NCBI RefSeq assembly: GCF_011393025.1
Contig: NZ_JAAOEO010000024.1
Location: 1 to 60,638 of the forward strand
Source: Neobacillus terrae
Lineage (GTDB): Bacteria > Bacillota > Bacilli > Bacillales > Cytobacillaceae
Length of the DNA stretch: 60,638 nt
Direction: 5' to 3'
The notes under the pieces were generated by a model that was not told the origin of the DNA, ran no database searches, and saw only the letters and a program-made list of their open reading frames with translations. Shown in pieces: positions 8,073-17,651 of this stretch. A program made the position numbers and the translations under genes. Within the stretch, counting starts at the first letter, position 1. Every line of letters begins with the position of its first letter.

Positions 8073-9368
8073 ATGCAATTCATAAACTCTGAAAGAATAC
8101 ATAGTGAAGCACTTGAACATATAGTTGGAGGAGTAAACAGCCCTTCCCGCTCCTTTAAAGCAGTCGGCGGCGGTGCACCAGTAGTAATGGAACGTGCTCA
8201 TGGTGCCTACTTCTGGGACGTCGATGGAAATCAATATATTGATTATCTTGCAGCTTATGGTCCTATTATTACCGGTCATGCACATCCCCATATCACAGAG
8301 GCAATTAAAAAAGCTGCTGAAACTGGGGTGCTGTACGGAACGCCTACTCCCCACGAAGTAAAATTGGCTAAAATGCTGAAGGAAGCTATTCCGGGTATGG
8401 ATAAGGTCCGTTTCGTCAATTCAGGAACAGAAGCTGTCATGACGACCATCCGGGTTGCCCGTGCCTATACAGGCAGGGACAAAATCATAAAATTTGCGGG
8501 CTGTTACCATGGGCATTCAGACCTTGTCCTTGTGGCTGCTGGTTCCGGCCCATCTACACTTGGAACACCGGATTCTGCAGGCGTGCCAAAAAGTATTGCG
8601 CAGGAAGTCATCACGGTACCCTTTAATGATATTGAGCCTTTTAAGGAAGCTCTTGAAAAGTGGGGGAATGAAGTTGCAGCAATATTAGTAGAACCAATCG
8701 TGGGAAACTTCGGAATCGTGGAACCGAATCCCGGATTTTTACAGCAGGTAAATGATCTAGCCCATGCGGCTGGCGCACTTGTCATTTATGATGAAGTAAT
8801 TACAGCCTTCCGTTTTATGTACGGAGGCGCACAAGACCTGCTTGGTATAAGACCTGACTTAACAGCTTTAGGAAAAATTATTGGAGGAGGCCTTCCAATA
8901 GGCGCCTATGGCGGTAAAAAAGAAATCATGGAAAAAGTTGCTCCCCTCGGGCCAGCTTACCAGGCAGGAACGATGGCAGGAAATCCAGCCTCAACGCTTT
9001 CCGGAATCGCCTGTCTTGAGGTTTTAAAACAAGAGGGCGTTTATGAATACCTTGACCGTCTCGGAGCTATGCTAGAGGAAGGAATTCTAGCTGCAGCCAA
9101 CGAAAACAGCATTCCTATCACTATTAACCGATTAAAAGGGGCTCTTACTGTATTTTTTACAAATGAAAAGGTTGAAAACTACGACCAGGCCCAAAATACA
9201 GATGGTGAAATGTTTGCAAAGTTCTTCAAGCTGATGCTTCATCAGGGGATAAATCTTGCACCTTCCAAATATGAGGCCTGGTTTATGACAATTGCACACA
9301 CGGAGGAAGATATTGAGGCTACCCTCCATGCTGTGAACAATGCATTTTACTCACTTAAGAACGAATAA
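8073..9368 (+). CDS. gsaB: Glutamate-1-semialdehyde 2,1-aminomutase
   Basis: PLP enzyme that converts glutamate-1-semialdehyde to 5-aminolevulinate, the first committed precursor of heme and B12. The 431-residue length fits. The order of motifs (NSGTEAVMTTIRVAR, the Asp in YDEVITAFR, and the PLP lysine in TALGKIIGGG) is that of the family. AAGGAGG precedes the ATG. In B. subtilis gsaB is the stand-alone second copy of hemL and lies next to ygaE and ygaD, as here. A terminator follows. Confidence 0.95.
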   Translation: MQFINSERIHSEALEHIVGGVNSPSRSFKAVGGGAPVVMERAHGAYFWDVDGNQYIDYLAAYGPIITGHAHPHITEAIKKAAETGVLYGTPTPHEVKLAKMLKEAIPGMDKVRFVNSGTEAVMTTIRVARAYTGRDKIIKFAGCYHGHSDLVLVAAGSGPSTLGTPDSAGVPKSIAQEVITVPFNDIEPFKEALEKWGNEVAAILVEPIVGNFGIVEPNPGFLQQVNDLAHAAGALVIYDEVITAFRFMYGGAQDLLGIRPDLTALGKIIGGGLPIGAYGGKKEIMEKVAPLGPAYQAGTMAGNPASTLSGIACLEVLKQEGVYEYLDRLGAMLEEGILAAANENSIPITINRLKGALTVFFTNEKVENYDQAQNTDGEMFAKFFKLMLHQGINLAPSKYEAWFMTIAHTEEDIEATLHAVNNAFYSLKNE

Positions 9369-9385
9369 ATATTCATTTTTTATGC

Positions 9386-9419
9386 AAAAAGGGTGTGGAT
9401 AACACGCCCTTTTTATTTA
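9386..9419 (+). terminator. terminator of gsaB
   Basis: GGGTGT...ACACGCCC forms a stem with one bulge, followed by TTTTTATTT and preceded by AAAAA. It also contains a chance DnaA-box-like TGTGGATAA. Confidence 0.85.
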
Positions 9420-9429
9420 TACTATTTTT

Positions 9430-9443
9430 TGAAAACGTTTACA
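9430..9443 (+). promoter_or_regulatory. cre site (CcpA) upstream of glutamate synthase
   Basis: TGAAAACGTTTACA matches the catabolite responsive element consensus TGAAAnCGnTTnCA at every fixed position. It lies between the gsaB terminator and the glutamate synthase gene, so it most likely acts on the latter. The remaining intergenic stretch to 9650 is AT-rich; a TATAAT at 9503-9508 lacks a well-placed -35. Confidence 0.7.
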
Positions 9444-9662
9444 TTTATACGTTATTTAAAAATTTTGCACCTTTTTTTTAATTTCGCATATCCAAATAAA
9501 TGTATAATTATTTGATTTCTGAAAATTCTTATGATAATATTAAACTATTATTGTTTAACCCTTTAAATAGCAGCCTCGCTAAATAATAAACGAATAATAA
9601 GCCAACCCTTTTTTACCACAATACCCTATTAAGTAAACAACAAGATATCTTAGGAGGTGAAA

Positions 9663-9701
9663 GTGCTTTATAGGCGACATTCCTGTAGAGCCAAATCATG
9701 A
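9663..9701 (+). CDS. 12-codon leader ORF coupled to glutamate synthase
   Basis: A GTG start at 9663 stands next to the only strong ribosome binding site of the region (AGGAGGTG, 9653-9660). It opens a 12-residue frame reading (V/M)LYRRHSCRAKS, ending in TGA at 9699-9701. The TGA overlaps the glutamate synthase ATG (ATGA). The large gene has no site of its own close to its ATG, and an in-frame TAG at 9686-9688 rules out an upstream start. Translational coupling is therefore the simplest reading. Arg codons AGG, CGA and AGA make up a quarter of the peptide. Confidence 0.6.
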   Translation: MLYRRHSCRAKS

Positions 9702-12700
9702 CAAAAAACTGGACCCCTTCTCTTTTTAAAGAATTTTATAAGCAGGAACACGATGCATGTGGTATTGTTGCTTGCCTTGAAAAGGAAAACATCCCGACAT
9801 CAAAAAATATTTTTGATTGTATAGATGCATTGGTAACAATGAACCATCGTGCCGGCTTTATCAATGGTGAAGGTGATGGCGTAGGAATCCATATCGATAT
9901 TCCGCGTGAACTTTGGCAAGCAAAGCTTGCAGATGCAGGTCTTAACCCTGAGCTTGCTTTATCTGAAGGTTTTATTGTTGGGCATATCTTTATCAGCAGT
10001 AAAACCGACACAAATCTCGTTAAAGAAGAACTTAAACGTAAGCTTAAAGCATATGGCCTTCAGCTCCATTTTGAAACAGACAGGGTAACGGATCCTTCGG
10101 CGCTTGGCCCAATTGCCATACAGGAAAATCCTTTATTCTGGCAAATAGCCTGCCTTTCGCCTCTAACCGGAAATGCACTATCAAAAGTTTTATTTGATGT
10201 ATTAGTAGATTTAGAGCAAAATGAGGCTGTTCATGTTGCTTCCTTAAGCCAGCACCATGCTGTGTATAAGGTAATGGGAGCCGGAGATATTCTGCCGAAA
10301 TATTACAGTGATCTAGCGAATCCATTGGCAGCTTCTACTATGACTCTTGGTCATAACCGTTATTCAACAAACACTTTATCAAGCTTTTTCCGGGTGCAGC
10401 CTTTCAGTGTGCTTGGCCACAATGGAGAAATTAATACCATTGCTAAGCTTAGGGATGAAGCAAAAATGATTGGAGTTCCTCTGGTAAATGGAGGAAGCGA
10501 CTCCCAGGATCTTAGCCGTACAATAGAGACTTTAATTTGTCGGGATGGCTACACCCTGTTTGAAGCTATGGATCTTATGTTCCCTCCTATTATTAATGAA
10601 ATAAAATCTTACCCTAAGCATCTTCAGGATTTATATACTTATTTGCGTGAAGGCTGGGGGCATTTTGCCCAGGGTCCTGCAGGTATCATATCCAGATTTG
10701 GAGACGAGGCAGTATTCAGCGTTGATTCGCTTGGCTTACGTCCATTATGGATGCTAGAAACAGAGACTTCTTTTCTGTTTTCTTCTGAACCTGGAATAAT
10801 ATCTTCCAGTGAGTATGTTAACGAACCAAAACCTCTAGCACCAGGCGAAAAGGTTGGTTTTAAATGGAATGGAAATAAACTTGCCGTATATGCCCATCCT
10901 TCCTACCAAGAGGAAGTTTACAAGAGGTATTCAAAGCGTGTCGATCTGAACAATGCAGGTAAGAGGCTTACTCCTCCTGTTTTGGAGAAGAAAGTGACAA
11001 TGGCTTACTCGGATAAAATTCATAATGGCCAATATAAGTCCTTTGGATGGGAAAGAGACCATATCCAATTGATTGAGCAAATGGCCGAAAAAGGGGTTGA
11101 ACCTATACGTTCGCTTGGCCATGATGCTCCGTTGGCTGCTCTTAATCCTGAACGGAAAAATATTCCGGATTATATTAAGGAAAGTGTTGCAGTAGTTACA
11201 AACCCTGCAATTGACCGTGACCGGGAAATGGAGCACTTCTCCACGAGGATAATTATTGGTAAACGCCCTAATCTTTTTGCCAGGGAAGCAGAGAGTATCG
11301 TACTTGAATTGAACTCTCCTCTTCTTCTTGAAGGCAGGGCAGGATTTGACTGTTCTGATGTATTAGGACAGCCAAGTTTCGACCAGCTGGCAGAGTATTT
11401 TATGACTAAGAAGGCTTCGGCATATCTGTCGATAACTTTTGAGGCCAATGAAGAAATTGCGGCTGCACTCGAAAGACTTTCCCAGGAAGCTGTTACCGCT
11501 GTTAAGGCAGGAAAAAGCTTCTTGATCCTGGATGATGCTAAAGCACATCAGGACAATAATTTGTGGATCGATCCGCATCTTGCAACTGCAGCTATTAGCC
11601 AGGCTTTGGTTAACGCTGATGTAAGACGTGATTGTTCCCTGGTACTGCGCTCTGCAGCCCTCCGTTCTTTACATGATATTGTTACAGCATATGGATTAGG
11701 CGCAGACTTAATTAACCCTTACTATATGTTCTTAACAGTACTTGATGAGTCGTTAAAACCACTAACCAATCTCTATACAGCTCTGACAAAGGGATTAGAA
11801 AAAGTCATCTCTACGATAGGTATTCATGAATTAAGAGGATATGGCCGCCTGTTTTCGGCAATTGGTTTAAATGAGGAGCTGGCAGAAGCCCTTGGAATCG
11901 TCAATTTCTTTGGCTCAAGCGAACTCGAATCTAATTTTACCAGCATGAAAGAAGATGCTATTGCCCGAGCTGCAGACTTCCAGAATGAAAAGGAACGGAT
12001 CGGTAAGACTTTCCATCTGTTCCCGCGAATTTGGAAAGCAATTAGCGAGGTGGCTTCAACGGGTGATTATACCGCTTTTGGCGAAAAAATCACCGAACAG
12101 GAAACGGAGAATCCAACAACTATTCGTCATTTAACAGCTCTGAAAAGAAGCGGAGCCCCTTTTTCTCCTGAAAATGTAGATATTAGCGTTGGAGAGCACA
12201 GCCTTCCGTTCGTCATTTCTTCCATGTCCTTTGGCTCGCAGAATGAAACAGCATTCCGTGCCTATGCTGAAGGAGCTAACCGATTAAATATGGTCAGCCT
12301 GAATGGAGAAGGCGGAGAAATTAAGGATATGCTCGGAAAGTATCCAAGGACCAGAGGCCAGCAGGTTGCTTCCGGACGTTTTGGAGTAAACGCCGAGTTA
12401 TTAAATTCGTCTAACTTATTGGAAATTAAAATTGGCCAGGGAGCAAAGCCTGGTGAAGGCGGACACCTTCCAGGTTCAAAGGTAACAGCCAAAATTGCTG
12501 AAGCCCGTAATGCAACCATCGGTTCGGATTTGATTTCTCCTTCAAATAACCATGATATTTATTCAATTGAAGATTTAGCTCAAATGATTCTTGAATTAAA
12601 AACAGCCAATGACCAGGCTAAAGTAGCCGTTAAAGTACCTGTTGTTCCTAATATCGGAACCATTGCTGTTGGTATCGCAAAGGCCGGAGCTGATATTATT

Positions 12701-14167
12701 ACCCTCAGTGGTTTTGACGGCGGTACTGGGGCTGCAAGAATCCATGCACTCCAGCATGTAGGGCTGCCAGTTGAAATTGGTGTTAAAGCTGCTCACAATG
12801 CCCTTCTAGAGAGCGGACTCCGCAATCAGGTTGAGCTATGGGCCGACGGTGGAATCAAAAGTGCAAGTGATGTATTAAAAGTGATGCTCCTTGGAGCTAA
12901 CCGTGTTGGTTTTGGCACTCTGTCAATGCTTGCTATCGGCTGTACTACCTGCCGCGGCTGTCACTTGGATACATGCCATGTTGGAATTGCTACTCAAATT
13001 GAGTCCGAAGCTCAGGCCAAAGATCATGGATTGCGCAGATTTGTTCCGCGCCAGCTAGATTTGGCGGTGCAGGGAATTATGAATCTATTTACCGCATTTG
13101 GTAACGAGCTAAAATCTCTTGCTGCCTCAGCAGGAATTAAAAATCTCCAGGATGCAGTCGGACGGTCCGATTTGCTTGAGCAAGTAAGCGGAAGTGAAAA
13201 ACTTGATTTAACTTATTTGTTAAAGCCTCTAGAAATAACAGAGATCAGCAAATTTGAAGAAGCACTTTCTATGTCAGGTGTGAACGAGCAAATTGCTGTT
13301 GGAGCGGAATACCTGGATTCAAGTGTAGAACAATTAAATAGCTCACGGGAATTTTACAGCATCACATCTGAGCAGCGTGTTCTCGGAAGCAGAGTTTCCT
13401 GTCACCGTGTACGTGGCAGACTGGACGGAGCTTATCGTCAGCTTCCAGCCGTAAAGCTTGCTTACCGTAAAGGTTCGATTCCTGGAAACGGACTTGGAGC
13501 TTATAACAGTGAGGGAATTAATATCCTCATTAATGGAGGAGCTCAGGACGGAATTGGAAAAACCTCTCTTGGCGGAAGTATTGTGGTCCTCAAATCCAAA
13601 GGCAAAAATGGACGTTATTATAATGGCTCCGTTGGAAAAGGGTTTGGCTACGGAGCCCAAAAAGGACTTCTTATAGCACAAGGCAATGCAGATGCCAGAG
13701 CGGGAATTCGCCTTTCCGGTGCAGATATGATTTTTGGCGGACGTATTCTCACCCCTCTTTCCGAAACAGAAAACGGCAATATCGGGGCTAACGCCAATAT
13801 TAAAGGGTTTGCTTTTGAATATATGACGAATGGCCGTGCTATCGTACTGGGTGACCCAGGACCATGGATGTGTGCTGGAATGACTGGCGGTGTCGTTTAT
13901 GTCCGAATTCAGCCTGAGATGGGATTAACTAAAGAAGCACTTCAAAGAAGAATCGCTAAAGGTGCTAAGGTATCCCTCTCTCCTTTAGGAGATAAAGGCA
14001 AAACTGATGTTCAGGAGCTCCTCCAAAAGTATACTCAATTACTGTCAGAGGATGGCCAAAACAACGAAGCAAATGAAATTCTGTCCCTCCTAAAGAATCC
14101 ACAGGAACACTTCCTGCAGATTCTTCCAGTTAAGGAACAAGCAGATCCATCCGTATCGACTGAATGA
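9698..14167 (+). CDS. Glutamate synthase large subunit
   Basis: GOGAT large subunit (1489 residues) that makes glutamate from 2-oxoglutarate and the amide of glutamine. The N-terminal class II amidotransferase begins at the Cys of HDACGIV (residue about 21), implying removal of a short propeptide. The FMN domain contains the 3Fe-4S motif C-x5-C-x4-C in CTTCRGCHLDTC, and the C-terminal GXGXG beta-helix is present. No small (FAD/NADPH) subunit gene is adjacent, so its electron partner is encoded elsewhere or is a ferredoxin. The N-terminus differs from classical GltA. Control by CcpA (cre at 9430) and by the coupled leader ORF is likely. Confidence 0.93.
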   Translation: MTKNWTPSLFKEFYKQEHDACGIVACLEKENIPTSKNIFDCIDALVTMNHRAGFINGEGDGVGIHIDIPRELWQAKLADAGLNPELALSEGFIVGHIFISSKTDTNLVKEELKRKLKAYGLQLHFETDRVTDPSALGPIAIQENPLFWQIACLSPLTGNALSKVLFDVLVDLEQNEAVHVASLSQHHAVYKVMGAGDILPKYYSDLANPLAASTMTLGHNRYSTNTLSSFFRVQPFSVLGHNGEINTIAKLRDEAKMIGVPLVNGGSDSQDLSRTIETLICRDGYTLFEAMDLMFPPIINEIKSYPKHLQDLYTYLREGWGHFAQGPAGIISRFGDEAVFSVDSLGLRPLWMLETETSFLFSSEPGIISSSEYVNEPKPLAPGEKVGFKWNGNKLAVYAHPSYQEEVYKRYSKRVDLNNAGKRLTPPVLEKKVTMAYSDKIHNGQYKSFGWERDHIQLIEQMAEKGVEPIRSLGHDAPLAALNPERKNIPDYIKESVAVVTNPAIDRDREMEHFSTRIIIGKRPNLFAREAESIVLELNSPLLLEGRAGFDCSDVLGQPSFDQLAEYFMTKKASAYLSITFEANEEIAAALERLSQEAVTAVKAGKSFLILDDAKAHQDNNLWIDPHLATAAISQALVNADVRRDCSLVLRSAALRSLHDIVTAYGLGADLINPYYMFLTVLDESLKPLTNLYTALTKGLEKVISTIGIHELRGYGRLFSAIGLNEELAEALGIVNFFGSSELESNFTSMKEDAIARAADFQNEKERIGKTFHLFPRIWKAISEVASTGDYTAFGEKITEQETENPTTIRHLTALKRSGAPFSPENVDISVGEHSLPFVISSMSFGSQNETAFRAYAEGANRLNMVSLNGEGGEIKDMLGKYPRTRGQQVASGRFGVNAELLNSSNLLEIKIGQGAKPGEGGHLPGSKVTAKIAEARNATIGSDLISPSNNHDIYSIEDLAQMILELKTANDQAKVAVKVPVVPNIGTIAVGIAKAGADIITLSGFDGGTGAARIHALQHVGLPVEIGVKAAHNALLESGLRNQVELWADGGIKSASDVLKVMLLGANRVGFGTLSMLAIGCTTCRGCHLDTCHVGIATQIESEAQAKDHGLRRFVPRQLDLAVQGIMNLFTAFGNELKSLAASAGIKNLQDAVGRSDLLEQVSGSEKLDLTYLLKPLEITEISKFEEALSMSGVNEQIAVGAEYLDSSVEQLNSSREFYSITSEQRVLGSRVSCHRVRGRLDGAYRQLPAVKLAYRKGSIPGNGLGAYNSEGINILINGGAQDGIGKTSLGGSIVVLKSKGKNGRYYNGSVGKGFGYGAQKGLLIAQGNADARAGIRLSGADMIFGGRILTPLSETENGNIGANANIKGFAFEYMTNGRAIVLGDPGPWMCAGMTGGVVYVRIQPEMGLTKEALQRRIAKGAKVSLSPLGDKGKTDVQELLQKYTQLLSEDGQNNEANEILSLLKNPQEHFLQILPVKEQADPSVSTE

Positions 14168-14183
14168 TACTAAATCAACTAAA

Positions 14184-14218
14184 ACTCGGGCAAAGTGGTG
14201 CCCGGGTTTTTCTTTTAA
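14184..14218 (+). terminator. terminator of glutamate synthase
   Basis: CTCGGGCA and TGCCCGGG form the stem, followed by TTTTTCTTTT. Confidence 0.85.
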
Positions 14219-14308
14219 ACGTTCTGTTAATTGAAAGGGAATCTGCGACACGGGCATATGAAAGTTTACAGAGCACAAAAAACAAAAATCACCAATATCG
14301 GTTATTGC

Positions 14309-14337
14309 TTGAAACTGACCCCTATTCAATGTATAGT
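14309..14337 (+). promoter_or_regulatory. ygaE promoter
   Basis: TTGAAA (14309-14314) and TATAGT (14332-14337) are spaced by exactly 17 bp, about 70 bp before the ygaE start. Confidence 0.65.
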
Positions 14338-14409
14338 ACAATATTGTTTAATCTTTAGGAAAAGAGTTTATAGTAACAATAAAAGTTTCAGGAAAGGAAT
14401 TATTTTAGA

Positions 14410-15492
14410 ATGAAATTAGGCGCCCGCATCCTTAAAACGGGAATAGCAATTGTATTATCATTGTACTTAGGGCAGCTGCTCCATTCCCCGTCACCAATTA
14501 TGGCAGGGATTGCAGCCATCTTTGCCGTGCAGCCTACTATTTATCGTTCGTACCTGTCTATTATCGAGCAAATACAGGGGAATGTAATTGGGGCTTTACT
14601 TGCTATGTTTTTTGTACTTACATTAAGCAATCATCTTATAGTTATTGGACTTGCAGTTATCATTGCTATTACACTCCATTTAAAATTGAAACTTGAAGGG
14701 ACAATTGGTTTGTCTCTCGTAACACTTGTGGGTATTATGGAAACACCAGGCGATAACTTTATCCAGTTTGCCGTGGTTCGTTTTTCAACTATTATGCTGG
14801 GAGTTATTGCAGCATTTGTTGTAAATCTCGTTTTTCTTCCTCCCAAGTATGAAAATAAGCTTTATTATAAAATATCTAATACAACAGAAGAGATATTGCG
14901 CTGGATTCGTTTAAGCACGCGAAATGCTTCTGACCACAACCTTTTACGAAATGATATTGACAAATTAAAAGACAATATCATTAAAATTGGGCAGCTATAT
15001 TTGATGTACAAGGAAGAAAAAAATTATTTTAAGCGAACTGATCCTGTAAAATCCCGAAAACTGGTTCTTTACAGACAAATGACCTATACAACCAAAAAAG
15101 CATTGGATACCCTGAAACGGCTTCATCGATTTGAAAATGAACTTCATGCGCTCCCTGAGGAATTTCAGCAGTCGATCCAGACCCAGCTAGATTGTATAGT
15201 GAATCATCATGAACAGCTTATGCTGCGGTTTATCGGAAAAATCCGTCAGCAGGCTGTAATCGAAGAAGGAGCTTTTTGCCTGGATAGGAAGGAACTTTTT
15301 GACCTATTTATTTCCCGCAAGGAAGCTGCTAACGAAAGTGGAGAAATGCATTTTTACCACACTATGCAAATTGTTGCATCAATTATTGATTACGGAGAAC
15401 AGGTAGAACATTTGGAAAAACTAATTACAACTTTCCAATCCTATCATCAGGGTGTAAACGAAATTTCTATCGAAGAAGAATCATTGCAATAA
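14410..15492 (+). CDS. ygaE: YgaE, UPF0421 aromatic acid exporter-like membrane protein
   Basis: Membrane protein of 360 residues. The N-terminal half has about five transmembrane segments (residues 10-145), including the family stretch SPIMAGIAAIFAVQPT; the C-terminal half is helical and cytoplasmic. It belongs to the ArAE/FUSC-like UPF0421 group. Some family members export aromatic acids, but this one is uncharacterised. AGGAAAGG precedes the ATG. It lies next to ygaD as in B. subtilis, here on the opposite strand. Confidence 0.85.
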   Translation: MKLGARILKTGIAIVLSLYLGQLLHSPSPIMAGIAAIFAVQPTIYRSYLSIIEQIQGNVIGALLAMFFVLTLSNHLIVIGLAVIIAITLHLKLKLEGTIGLSLVTLVGIMETPGDNFIQFAVVRFSTIMLGVIAAFVVNLVFLPPKYENKLYYKISNTTEEILRWIRLSTRNASDHNLLRNDIDKLKDNIIKIGQLYLMYKEEKNYFKRTDPVKSRKLVLYRQMTYTTKKALDTLKRLHRFENELHALPEEFQQSIQTQLDCIVNHHEQLMLRFIGKIRQQAVIEEGAFCLDRKELFDLFISRKEAANESGEMHFYHTMQIVASIIDYGEQVEHLEKLITTFQSYHQGVNEISIEEESLQ

Positions 15493-15692
15493 GAAAAGCG
15501 CAAGCGCCCGTTTTTGCGAAGCAACTAACCTGAGTAAACTTCATGAGACGGCTTCTCTGAATAAACGGCATGCAGCTTTGCGACGAGCTGAGCATATGCT
15601 TATTTGAAAAAAGCTGTGCGCAGTAGCATTTGAGTTCGAGGTTCACTTATCTTAGGGAGAAGCGGGATGGACACTAGCTGGTGCTGGAGCTA
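15493..15692. repeat. intergenic repeat element, copy A
   Basis: The non-coding stretch starts with GCGCAAGCGCCC and ends with GGTGCTGGAGCTAG, the same ends as the element at 26944-27183. The end segments AGCGCC and GGTGCT can pair with a G-U, closing the element like a long stem. The internal segment 15572-15628 (GCGACGAGCTGAGCATATGC core) resembles bases 105-170 in the rRNA leader. No open reading frame is evident. Confidence 0.7.
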
Positions 15693-15725
15693 GTCAATTA
15701 TAAGGGTTAAAATTTATATCTTTTG

Positions 15726-15764
15726 AATATAAAAACCGCAGCGGAAATTATTCTGCTGCGGCTT
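15726..15764 (-). terminator. terminator of ygaD
   Basis: CCGCAGC and GCTGCGG form a perfect 7-bp stem followed on the minus strand by TTTTTAT. The ygaD stop codon is inside the hairpin. Confidence 0.8.
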
Positions 15765-17517
15765 CTTCTTTTTGTTCGAGCTGCTGAACCTGAAATAGTT
15801 TATAATAGCTCCCCTGCTTTTTCATTAGCTCGTCATGTCTTCCTATTTCAACAATTTGGCCATGTTCAATTAATACTATCCTGTCAGCATGCGTTATGGT
15901 CGACAGGCGGTGAGCAACAATAAAGGTTGTACGGTCCTTAGCTAGTTCTTCCAAGGATTCCTGTATAGAGTGCTCACTCTCCAAATCAAGAGCGGAAGTG
16001 GCTTCATCCAAAATGAGAATGGGAGGATTTTTAAGAAAAACCCTGGCTATTGCAACCCGCTGCTTTTGTCCTCCAGAAAGCTTAACCCCTCTTTCACCTA
16101 CCCTGGTATCATACCCTTCTGCAAGACCAACAATAAATTCTTGGGCATTGGCCGCTCTTGCTGCTTCGAAAACTTCTTCTTCCGCAGCTTCAGGCTTTCC
16201 AAGGAGGATATTTTCTTTTACAGACTCACTGAAAAGTATGTTATCCTGAAAAACTACACCAATCTTATCCCTCAATGATTGAACCTGGAAGTTTCGAATA
16301 TCAATCCCATCCAGCAATATCCTTCCCTCTGTGACATCATAGAAGCGAGGTATAAGGCTTACGAAGGTTGACTTCCCTCCACCACTCATTCCCACAAGTG
16401 CAATTGTTTCTCCACTTTTGATATCAAGGGATATGTTTTTTAGAACCATTTCATCATTTTCATTATAAGAAAAGCTTACATTATCAAAGGTAATGTCCCC
16501 TCTTACATTTTTACATTCCAAAGCATTTGGGGGATCGACGATATCATATTTTTCATCCATAAATTCGAATACCCGGTCCATACTTGCAAACGACTGGGTC
16601 AAGGTTGTAGAGGAATTTACTAATCTTCGGAGCGGGCTATAAAGCTTGTCTATATAGGCAAAAAAAGCAATCATTGTTCCTAAAGTCAGATGATGGATAA
16701 TAACTAAGTAAGCAGAATAGCCAATGACCACCAAAGGTGCGATATCCGTTATTGTGTTGACCACCGCGAAAGACTTCGCATTCCAGCTTGTATGCTGAAG
16801 AGCTTTTGTTAGGAAATTCTTATTTTGCTTGTCAAACTGCTTCTGCTCATATTTTTCAATGGCAAAGCTTTTGATAACTGACATACCCTGGACTCGCTCA
16901 TGTAAATAGCTTTGTACTTCAGCAAGAGCCTGAGAACGGATTCTAGTCAGATTCCGAAGATTTCCGAAAAAGTAGTTGACGGTAAAACCATAAAGCGGGA
17001 AAAGAACAATTGAGACTAATGTTAACTTCACATTCATGGAAAACATAATTCCGATTGCAATAACAATTGTAGCTATATCAAGCCATAAATTCATCAAACC
17101 AGAAATGACAAACGTTTTGGTTTGCTCCACATCATTAATCATCCTTGAGATAATTTCCCCTGACCGTGTGTTTGAATAATATTTAAAGCTAAGCTTTTGA
17201 ATATGCGTATAGAGCCGGTCTCTTATTTCATATAAAATTTTACTGGCAGTCCATTGGGCAAAATACTGGCGATAATACTCAATTGGCGGCCGAAGAACAA
17301 CGAATATCACAATCATGACTACCATTAAATACATTAATTTAGATATTTTAACATCCTGGGACAAAGAATGATTGCCAATAATATCATCCACCACGTATTT
17401 AATTAACATGGGTATAATCAGAGGAATAGCAAATTTAATCAGTCCAATAATGATTGTGCCTATTATTTGAAGACGGTAGGGCTTTACAAATTCAAGATAC
17501 CTAAAAATATTCCTCAA
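15748..17517 (-). CDS. ygaD: ABC exporter, fused permease/ATPase YgaD
   Basis: Half-transporter of 589 residues in the MsbA/LmrA class. The N-terminal domain has six transmembrane segments (about residues 15-310). The C-terminal ATPase has Walker A GMSGGGKST, signature LSGGQKQR, Walker B ILILDEATSALD and the switch His in VAHRLS. It acts as a homodimer at the membrane, with lipid- or drug-like substrates in the family; the true substrate is unknown. The position matches B. subtilis ygaD. Confidence 0.92.
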   Translation of the reverse strand: MRNIFRYLEFVKPYRLQIIGTIIIGLIKFAIPLIIPMLIKYVVDDIIGNHSLSQDVKISKLMYLMVVMIVIFVVLRPPIEYYRQYFAQWTASKILYEIRDRLYTHIQKLSFKYYSNTRSGEIISRMINDVEQTKTFVISGLMNLWLDIATIVIAIGIMFSMNVKLTLVSIVLFPLYGFTVNYFFGNLRNLTRIRSQALAEVQSYLHERVQGMSVIKSFAIEKYEQKQFDKQNKNFLTKALQHTSWNAKSFAVVNTITDIAPLVVIGYSAYLVIIHHLTLGTMIAFFAYIDKLYSPLRRLVNSSTTLTQSFASMDRVFEFMDEKYDIVDPPNALECKNVRGDITFDNVSFSYNENDEMVLKNISLDIKSGETIALVGMSGGGKSTFVSLIPRFYDVTEGRILLDGIDIRNFQVQSLRDKIGVVFQDNILFSESVKENILLGKPEAAEEEVFEAARAANAQEFIVGLAEGYDTRVGERGVKLSGGQKQRVAIARVFLKNPPILILDEATSALDLESEHSIQESLEELAKDRTTFIVAHRLSTITHADRIVLIEHGQIVEIGRHDELMKKQGSYYKLFQVQQLEQKEEAAAE

Positions 17518-17651
17518 GCTTATTTCTCCTTCCCTGTAAAAAAGCGCTTCTGCGCCGAAGGCAGATTTAGTTATAAAATTAATATTTTTTACATTCTACA
17601 CCTAAGATAGTCTGCTATATCGCCTATAGATGTATATTTTCGTAAATATCA

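Noticed and set aside
17540..17565. Third intergenic repeat copy (AAGCGCTTCTGCGCCGAAGG)
   Set aside because: Only a short GC-rich stretch is shared in type; neither the GCGCAAGCGCCC start nor the GGAGCTAG end is there.
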